Positions 56,997 through 64,000 of a stretch of 64,000 bases of DNA are shown here, in pieces (within the stretch, counting starts at the first letter, position 1; every line of letters begins with the position of its first letter). A program made the translations under genes and the position numbers. The DNA is from Armigeres subalbatus (taxonomy: Eukaryota; Arthropoda; Insecta; Diptera; Culicidae). Where the stretch lies: the NCBI RefSeq assembly GCF_024139115.2, contig NC_085140.1, forward strand, positions 49,935,907-49,999,906. Direction: 5' to 3'. Below the pieces are notes generated by a model. The model was not told the DNA's origin. It was given only the letters and a program-made list of their open reading frames with translations, and did not search any database.

Positions 56997-58830
56997 ATGC
57001 CGCCTTGAAATCAACGAACAGATGGCGTTGGGACCTGGTATTCACGGCATTTTTGAAGGATTTGCCGTAGGGGAGACTGGGTAGACTTGATCCCCTTTTC
57101 TGATTTCCGATGTATCACAGCCAAAAATAAATAAACATACGCGATTTCCACACAGACTCTCTAAGAAATATACTATTTAACTTTACTGATGTATGACAGT
57201 CCTTAAATTATTGTTGTTGTTGATACACAATCGATTTTTTGGAGTGCTGTCAAAAATCGACTTTTAAAATTTTCGGGGGAAATTGATCCCTCTCCAAGAT
57301 CTTGCTTTGATAAATTTTAAAAGGTGCTCTCAGATTTTTTAAATATTTTTCCTTCAAAATACGCAGAATTTTCGAATTGCTGTGCGTATACATGAACGAT
57401 TTTTGTTATTGAATTCGACAGCACATGTTATTTTAAAATTTGGGGAGACTTGATCCCCTTTTTATGATATCTACGCAATAAATATTTTTTCCTGCCAAAC
57501 CTTCATCAAATCTGTCGAATCTACAAAAAATTAGAAGCCTGAGAACAGATTTATATTTTTTGAATTTTTTCGCCAAATTTTTGTATGGGTGACTAATGGG
57601 GGATCAAGTGTCCCCATATTGAGGCAATAACTTCAAATCCAAATATCCTAAAACTTTGATGGAATGTTGACATTTTTATCAGTACAGATCATTAAGCATA
57701 TTATGGCCTTGTGCTGTGAAAAAAAAACGAAAGCATTTGGCCATTGTTATGAAAAGTTGTTCAAATTTTGCGTGGCCAATAAAAAAATCTTTAGAATGGG
57801 CGAAACATACAACCGCAGAACAAATAAGGTTGTCAATCCAAAAAATAACTCATTTGGTCATTTGTCTAGAGGATTCATACTGAAAATAGGCTAGAACAAA
57901 ACTACTTTAGTTCTCGATAAAACAGGGGGTGATCAAGTCTCCCCGGGGATCAAGTCTACCCACCTTCCCCTACAGTAAAGATCTGGTCCGTTGTCGAGCG
58001 GCCGTCAACGAAGCCGTCTTGATAACTTCCCACGAACTCATTCACTAATGGTGACAGACGACGGAAGATGATCTGCTGCTTTATTGCTCTTTAGCTGTTG
58101 GATTACATACTTAACTTCCCTCAAGGTGGGGACTGATTGTCTTCCATTTTCCGCTGAACTGACGTAGTCCGCTGCCTTGACTTTCACTGCCTGTACTCTC
58201 AGCGCCATTCAAATGTTCCTCGTAGTGCTGCTTCCACTTTTCGATCACCACACGTTCGTCCGTCAAGGATGCTCCCATCCTTATCCCGGCACATTTCGGC
58301 TCGCGGCACGAAGCCTTTGCGGGATGCGTTGAGCTTCTGATAGAACTTGCGTTTTTCTTGAGAACGGTACAGCTGTTCCATCTCCTCGCACTCCGCTTCT
58401 TCCAGGCGGCGTTTCTTCTCCTAAAAAAGGCGGGTCTGCTGTATCCGCTTCCGTCTATAACGTTCCACGCTCTGCCGGGTACTTTGCTGCAGCTCGACCG
58501 CCCGCGCTGCGTCCTTCTCCTCCAGAATCTGTCTGCACTCTTCGTCGAACCAATCGTTCCGTCGTCTTTGTCCCATATATCCGACGTTGTTCTCCGCTGC
58601 GTTAATGGCTGCTTTGACTGTATTCCAGCAGTCCTCATGAGGGGCCCCATCGAGCTCACCCTCTTCCGGCAACGCTGCCTCGAGTTGCTGCGCGTAAGAA
58701 GTGGCGATATCAGGTTGCTTCAGTCGCTCTAGGTCGAACCGCGGCGGTCGTCGGTACCGAACATTGTTGATGATATGTCCTGACGTCGATAATGTCGGAG
58801 AAGTACCGTCCATCAATCAGAACAGTAGAA
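56997..58830 (-). pseudogene. RTE second-family fragment with internal deletion
   Basis: Minus strand. 58830-58080 matches the linker and N-terminal RT part of copy C (DWFDEECRQILEEKDAA, FYQKLNASRKGF, AEMCRDKDGS). A deletion then removes about 240 bp relative to copy C before 58066-57971 and 57069-56997 continue the RT. A TA element sits at 57070-57970. Several frameshifts. Confidence 0.8.
57070..57970. mobile_element. 901-bp TA-target element with GGGGA ends
   Basis: Left end GGGGAGACTGGGTAGACTTG, right end complement CAAGTCTACCCACCTTCCCC, flanked by TA. Copy C gives the uninterrupted site (TTGCCGTACAGTAAAG). GGGGATCAAGT/ACTTGATCCCC words are repeated inside. The 76-aa frame at 57664 has no recognisable family. 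Confidence 0.8.
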
Positions 58831-58904
58831 ACATAAGTGCTAGAACGCTAGTGGCGCTGTAGTCATTCAAATTATTATGCCAAATTATGCTTCAACAAGC
58901 TTCA

Positions 58905-59607
58905 TTTTCATTTATTTAGTTAACATCTAAACAGATAACACTGAATCAACAATTTGACGCCACAATGCACGGTTCGAGGCCGCATCTCTCCATCCTCGAA
59001 TGCGCTCCATGCTCGCCAAGTCGTTTTGCACCTGGTCTGCCAACCTCGCTCGCTGCACTCCACGCCGTCTCGTACCTGCCGGATCGGAAGCGAACACTAT
59101 CTTAGCAGGGTTGCTGTCCGGCATTCTTGCAAAATGCTCTGCCCATCGTACCCTTCCGGCTTTAGCTACCTTCTGGATACTGGGTTCGCCGTAGAGCTGG
59201 GCGAGCTCTTGGTTCATTCTTCGCCGCCACACACCGTCTTCTTGCACACCACCAAAGATGGTTCTAAGCACCCGTCTCTCGAATACTCCGAGTGCTTGAA
59301 AGTCTTCCTCGAGCATTGTCCATGTTTCATGTCCGTAGAGGATAACCGGTCTTATTAGCATCTTGTACATGACACATTTGGTGCGGTGGCGAATCTTTTT
59401 TGACCGCAGTTTTTTCTGGAGCCCGTAGTAGGCCCGACTTCCACAGATGATGCACTTTCGTATTTCACGACTAACATTGTTATCAGCCGTTAGCAAGGAT
59501 CCAAGGTAGACGAATTCCTCGACCACCTCGAAGGTATCCCCGTCTATCGTAACACTGCTTCCCAGGCGGGCCCTGTCGCGCTTGGTTTCGCCCACAAGCA
59601 TGTACCG
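58905..59607 (-). pseudogene. RTE second-family 3' fragment
   Basis: Minus strand, 5'-truncated. It encodes the end of the RT and the C-terminal domain in one open frame: DGDTFEVVEEFVYLGSLL, ALGVFERRVLRTIFGG, MNQELAQLYGEPS and FARMPDSNPAKIVFASDP. It ends in the same 3' sequence as copy C (15660) and the copy at 53919. Better conserved than either. Confidence 0.85.
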
Positions 59608-59714
59608 TGGGGCATCGAAATCCGTACACTTAAGCACCTTAGTATATAAAGAGCACCTCTTGACTTGGAAGATTAGAGTCAAGATGAACTGAATAGAATA
59701 TTTTTTTAGATTCA

Positions 59715-60823
59715 TGAATTAATCGATTTACTTTATTGCGAAGACGCCCAAATACACAGTGAGCATTAGCAGACTTCGAAATTCTCCACATTTTGTATGC
59801 CAATCATGTATATCAATCATGTTTTTTCTGATAGTGTTATTAAACCATCGATTATTTCTTTTCGAAGCATTGGAAACGCGAATAGGTACAAACTCGTCAT
59901 GTAATCTTCTCATGTGAAAGTTGAAAAACTCAAGAAATTGATTCGTGTTATTTGTTCGATAGAAACTAGTCCAAAAAGCTACGCAGCAGTCCGTTGCTGT
60001 GTTGTAATCACGGAAAGTGTACGAATTATTGACTTCTACCATATTGAAATCGAGCGATGCAAATATCATGTCATGCTTTGAGAACACTGGTGCATCAATA
60101 TGAGTGAACCTTAGAATTTTCGTCTCGTCGCTAAACAACATTAAATCTAATTGAGAAGATCCGTACGAATGGAAGAAGGTAGGCTGGTTACCCAGACTGT
60201 GCATGTTGACCGTTGATAAAACAGACCTGAGTCTGGAGGTTTTTCTGGAAAAAGGATCAAGGAGGTTTGTATTAAAGTCACCGAGCAGAAGGGAATGTTC
60301 ATACAGTCCCCCAAAATTAATCAGAACATTATCTACACTTTCAACGCAATCTACTTCAGAAGGATTGTAGAAACAAGCCAATAAAATTTTATGTATGGAA
60401 ATGTATGGAAATATCAAACGCCAAATGTTCTGTATGTGGGGTAGTCGAATTATTTTCCGATTTGGAAACGACAGTATAGCCAATACCTTTTTTGATATAA
60501 ACAAGAATTCCTCCTCCTAGTCTACCCAACCTATCATGTCTGATGATGTTATAGCCATCGATTAAGAGAATACTGTTTTCAATTTTTTCATTCAGCCAGG
60601 ACTCCGTTACACAAACAATATCGACTTTAGCTATCATTAACATTTGCCGTAATTCATCGAGCTTGGAAAGGTTGCGAGCACAAATGCTCTGGCTATTAAT
60701 GCAACACACTGAAAGCTTTCCTTGAAGCATGACAGATTTCATAACGACTCCGGGCAAACATACATTCGTAGAGATGTGAACATCAGAATCACTAGCCATT
60801 TGGTAAAATAAGCAAAAAAACAA
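59715..60823 (-). pseudogene. Jockey/CR1-type LINE endonuclease, no reverse transcriptase
   Basis: Two minus-strand frames (60823-60389 and 60504-59728) join by one frameshift near 60400. The first reads CCINSQSICARNLSKLDELR (the Asn motif), VCVTESWLN (catalytic Glu) and RHDRLGRLGGGILVYIKK. The second reads LLGDFNTNLLDP (GDFN motif), DLMLFS, FSKHDMIFASL (terminal His motif), then a linker. The sequence stops before any RT motif, at about 59728. The duplicated string ATGTATGGAA at 60391-60410 marks the frameshift. CR1 or Jockey superfamily; which one is not certain. Confidence 0.75.
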
Positions 60824-61044
60824 TTAGGAGGAAATAATATTTGAATACTATACTAAAAATGACAAATGAAATAACTAAAAAAAAATCATTTTTTAAATTC
60901 ACACTTGTGACGTGCCGCAAATAACCAAATAATTAAGCTTTCACCCTACAATAGTAGCAGCTCATGCCAGTCCTCAAAACACTAGCAGTCCCAATCAGCA
61001 CAGCAGCCCCAAACAGCCCAGCAGCTCCAATCAGTTCAGCAGCA
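60824..61044. other. no gene seen; AGCAGCCCCAA-type repeats
   Basis: Imperfect short repeats of CAGCAGCCCCAA and CCAATCAGTTCAG at 60990-61045. Nothing else recognised. Confidence 0.5.
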
Positions 61045-61352
61045 GAAGACGGCCTTACTGTTATGGTTGTAAGGGAACATCCATAAATTACGTAACGCTT
61101 GGAGGGGAGAGGGAGGGTTGCCCGAAGTGTGACGACTCATACAAAATTTTCAGATGATTCATACAAAAAGTGTGACATAGGGGGGAGGGGGGGTTTGAAA
61201 ATGGTCAATTTTTGCGTTACGTAATTAATGGATCTTCCCTAATACGTATTTGTCAAAGGTACATTCAAGTGGTGGAATTTAATGGAATTGTACAAACTCG
61301 TCTTATGATAAGTGAAGACAGTGGACTAAAAGTTCACAATAATTTTCTTATC
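61045..61352. mobile_element. one-tailed hairpin element, copy H8 (one arm), split by a MITE
   Basis: GAAGACGGCCTTACTGTTATGG, then after the inserted MITE ATACGTATTTGTCAAAGGTA, AACTCGTCTTATGATAAGTG and the tail ending TAATTTTCTTATC. Only the tail-side arm is present. Confidence 0.75.
61072..61239. mobile_element. 168-bp MITE, TA target
   Basis: Inside each TA (61070-61071, 61240-61241) the ends read AGGGAACATCCATAAATTAC and its near complement (GTAATTAATGGATCTTCCC). It contains GTGTGAC words and G-rich blocks. Nested in hairpin copy H8. Confidence 0.8.
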
Positions 61353-61616
61353 TTTTTTATCACAATATTTTTTCTTATCTTCTTCAACGCCTTACCATTA
61401 TTAGATCTTTATTATATCAAAAAAACAATAAATAGGTATGTGGTATATCCAACCAGCATATTCTTCAGTATGAGAAATATAAATAACATCGGCGTCGTAT
61501 GATGCAGGAGACGTTTTTCCATATTAAAAACCTCATAAAAAGTAACTGTCACTTCAGTTCAGTCAGTGTCTTCTGTTTGTGCTTGACAAAAAGCAACCGT
61601 CAAATTGAGAAATAAA

Positions 61617-61922
61617 TGTGCACACACGTTCCGATCGTAAATAACCCATTGCATAGTGCCGTATCTCGCAGAGCCACAGACAAGAAAAAAAGAATGAAGA
61701 ATGAGCTGTGTGGGAGTTGCATCTATCGGAGTATAAAAAGAGCCATAATTATAAATGGCTTTGGATGAGAGAATAGTTCAGCAAACCATAAATTTCTTCT
61801 CGTTGTCCCCGGGCCGGTAGCTTTTTGATTGATGTTAGCTATTGCCAAATGGACGCTAGAAGCAGCCTGGTCTCTCAGGATGTTCTTTGGAGCGCTAATA
61901 AAACCGGTGATGATAATTAGGC
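61617..61922 (+). promoter_or_regulatory. TATA box with downstream AATAAA, possibly a solo LTR
   Basis: TATAAAAA at 61732-61739 is followed 35 bp later by an initiator-like AGTTCAG and then AATAAA at about 61894, the order expected in an LTR. Boundaries (TGTGCACAC start, ...GGCA end) are guesses and no target duplication was found. Confidence 0.25.
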
Positions 61923-62256
61923 AACCTTAAGAAGCAGGTCAAAATGATGGATTGCAATTTTGCCGCATCGTTCATGGCAGCTCTGAAATGCCATGAGTTG
62001 CTTAATTTGTTCATTTGAATTCTGAAACTATTGAAAATATCAGCAAATCTTTTCGGTATAATTATGAACTTCAATCAAAACAATGCTTGGAAGAGTAAAA
62101 TTGAGAGGAGTTAGAAATTTATGTAAATATGAATAATATTCAATTCAAATATAAAAATAACAAATGATAATAAAATAACAAAACATAAATAACTATAAAA
62201 AAGTATTCAAATTCAGGCTAAACTGTTGTTTGCTGTACATATCATAATAATAAAAT
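61923..62256. other. no gene seen
   Basis: AT-rich DNA without reading frames or repeats shared within the window. Confidence 0.5.
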
Positions 62257-62506
62257 ACAGACAAACAGACATTACAATCGTAAAATTATCATCGTTCACT
62301 GATTTACTGATCAATTTAAACAATCATTATTTGGCAAATCGTTCCCTCGTGGCGCGCAACGGATTTGCTCGAATTTGACGTTTGCTCACTAACGCCATCT
62401 GGTACGTGATTTGCCCAACTTAGTGGAAACAACAGATGTCGTTAGTGTGTGGAAGACGATGAATTTGATGAGTGAATGTTCAATGTGTTATGTCTGTTTG
62501 TCTGTG
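62257..62506. mobile_element. 250-bp MITE with ACAGACAAACAGAC ends, 7-bp TSD (copy 2)
   Basis: Ends ACAGACAAACAGACAT and ATGTCTGTTTGTCTGTG. ATAAAAT flanks both sides (62250-62256, 62507-62513). The family matches 27837-28082, although the central half differs. Confidence 0.82.
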
Positions 62507-62513
62507 ATAAAAT

Positions 62514-63326
62514 CTTCATCTTCTATATAATCGGGGTTCAGCCAAATCACACGAAGCGCCATCGAAAAATTACCGATTTTTCTGCTCAAACTTTCGTTTA
62601 GCAGATTTAATTGATCGCAAATCGCATCGAATATCTCTCAACCCCATAACTGATGATATCCTACACTGCCAAAAATATCTATATAAGATATATGTGTCGC
62701 CGTTATAATTTTTTGTAATAGCTCCACCCTAATATAATCGATATATAACCACACATAAATTAAATAATTGCTGTTTCGAGACCACACATGAAGTTTATTT
62801 GCATATATATTTTATTAGTAGTTCGCGTGGAGAATTGTTATGTGTGCGCTGATAAACATCATAAGTTAAATCTATGGATTTTTGCCAATAAATATGTGTG
62901 GATTTTTAGTAGTGTACTGCAAATGTATGCTTAAATTGATATGAAACTATTTCCGTTGTCCTTGTGCGAACAAAATATCGCAAGTCAGTCGAAAAGCCGC
63001 TTGGTGCGGTTTGGTTGAACCCAGACTATATATAACAATGAGCTTGTATTTCGTTTGAGACAATATAACTCACGAACGGCTGGACCGATTTGCAAGATTT
63101 ACTAACTATTCGATTCGACTTGGGATCAGCTGTGTTTGTATGTATAAATGAAAAGACAAAAAAAATCCACCGGGAAGAATTGTCAAAATTAAAAGTTTTT
63201 TGAGTTCTGAAGGAAGTCAACAAACTCGATCTTAATTCGATCTAGAAGGCGACGCTACAGTCAAATAATAAAAAAAACAACCGGAGCAAGATCGAGAAGG
63301 TACGACTAGTATAATATAATTTACAT
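62514..63326. other. no gene seen; possible worn TIR pair
   Basis: ACCACACATAAATT at about 62750 and AAATATGTGTGG at about 62889 may be ends of a worn MITE. AACTCACGAACGGCTGGACCG at 63068 is a common dispersed repeat motif. No coding frame is supported. Confidence 0.4.
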
Positions 63327-63581
63327 CTCGCGCTTAGTTTCATAGGGGCGTAACTGTATTGATCGATTTCTCTTAATCGATTTTATATTTTGTTAATAAC
63401 TCAATTGTTTCAAAAGCTACAACCGTGATTATTGATTCTGGTGCAAGATACAATCATCCTTTATCACCCCAAATTATTAAATCATCGACAAACTAACGCA
63501 ATTCGGTACAATAATAAAAAGAAAACATCGACGAAGAGAAATCGATCAATACAGTTACGCCCCTATGAAACTAAGCGCGAG
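63327..63581. mobile_element. 255-bp MITE with CTCGCGCTTAGTTTCATAGG ends (copy 2)
   Basis: Inverted termini as in 42012-42266, with the same interior (TGTTTCAAAAGCTACAACCG). Flanks ACAT and TCAT agree with a 4-bp duplication carrying one change. Confidence 0.83.
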
Positions 63582-64000
63582 TCATATACCTATTTAAAAC
63601 TTAGACACTTACGATAAAATAAAAGTGAAAGATAAATACATCATGAAAAGCTTAGAAATATAATCTCTCTTCTATTCATATGAAAAATCTCCAACCCATT
63701 ACCATCCGAGCCCAGTAAAGCATCATCATCGTTTCCTTTATCTTCTTGCAACTTTATTACAGAACCACTTGGCAGTAAACAAGCATACAATCATCAGTAG
63801 AACAGCATAAACGAATTGTTTTCTTGCATAATAAAAAGAAAAAAAAGACATGATGCACCAACGCATCGTACTTCTGTACACCAAAACAGCATCCTACAAC
63901 GAGGACGACAGTTGGCAAAAAAGAAAAGAATGACGTTGCTGAAATCTGGCTGAAATAGGTCCTATATGTAGGAGGGAACAGTGCCAAACGCAGCCATGGA
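63582..64000. other. no gene seen
   Basis: AT-rich DNA at the window edge. The minus-strand frame at 63757-63987 has no recognisable family. Confidence 0.45.

Noticed and set aside
56739..57014. Host gene exon
   Set aside because: The HRDHLIGEIRLR...RRINIQQLEDP pattern is RTE endonuclease-to-linker, and RTE debris surrounds it.

Overview
This is about 64 kb of insect nuclear DNA, almost certainly from an Aedes mosquito. The grounds are copies of the tRNA-related SINE Feilai, RTE-clade LINEs of the JAM1 kind, dense MITE nests and short coding exons separated by long repeat-filled introns. There are no bacterial operons, CRISPR arrays or phage genes. The species is inferred from repeat families I recognise, not from a database search.

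Only three host genes are supported, all in the middle of the window. (1) Plus strand, 20556-29622: a four-exon DIPK1/FAM69-type divergent protein kinase with an N-terminal signal anchor, assembled here as 412 aa. (2) Minus strand, 41223-30149: replication factor C small subunit, orthologous to human RFC2 (p40), three exons and 343 aa, with a 10 kb second intron lying exactly before the Walker A motif. (3) Plus strand, 47623-49398: a SAMHD1-type HD-domain dNTP triphosphohydrolase, seven coding exons and 439 aa, with no SAM domain and probably a non-coding first exon ending at 43263. The kinase and RFC2 genes are tail to tail about 0.5 kb apart. RFC2 and SAMHD1 are head to head.

Nearly everything else is mobile DNA. 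1-20 kb: pogo-like end, Feilai SINEs, three RTE LINEs (1.7-4.9, 10.2-13.6 and 15.6-19.4 kb), a broken tandem satellite (4.9-7.0 kb) and a 3' piece of an R1/LOA-like LINE. Kinase intron (20.7-28.4 kb): piggyBac transposase remnant, RTE copy, Feilai, hAT-like MITE and others. RFC2 intron (31.0-41.0 kb): a cluster of foldback elements, pogo-like elements and a 3.2 kb long-TIR element with 9-bp target duplications. SAMHD1 intron 1: an RTE copy and a very young tRNA-headed SINE. 49.9-53.1 kb: a 3.3 kb inverted-repeat composite. 53.4-60.8 kb: RTE pieces repeatedly broken by TA-target elements, then an endonuclease-only LINE piece. 61-64 kb: MITEs and no visible gene.

Many insertions are nested and their empty sites can be read by comparison with sister copies, so target-site duplications (2, 4, 7, 8, 9 and 11-15 bp) can be assigned family by family. 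The most unusual result is a family of hairpin elements with a one-sided AT-rich tail and 11-12 bp target duplications, plus an unrelated hairpin element carrying two inverted tRNA-like heads with a 13-bp duplication. Both look like hairpin RNAs that were retroposed, which does not fit ordinary cut-and-paste MITEs.
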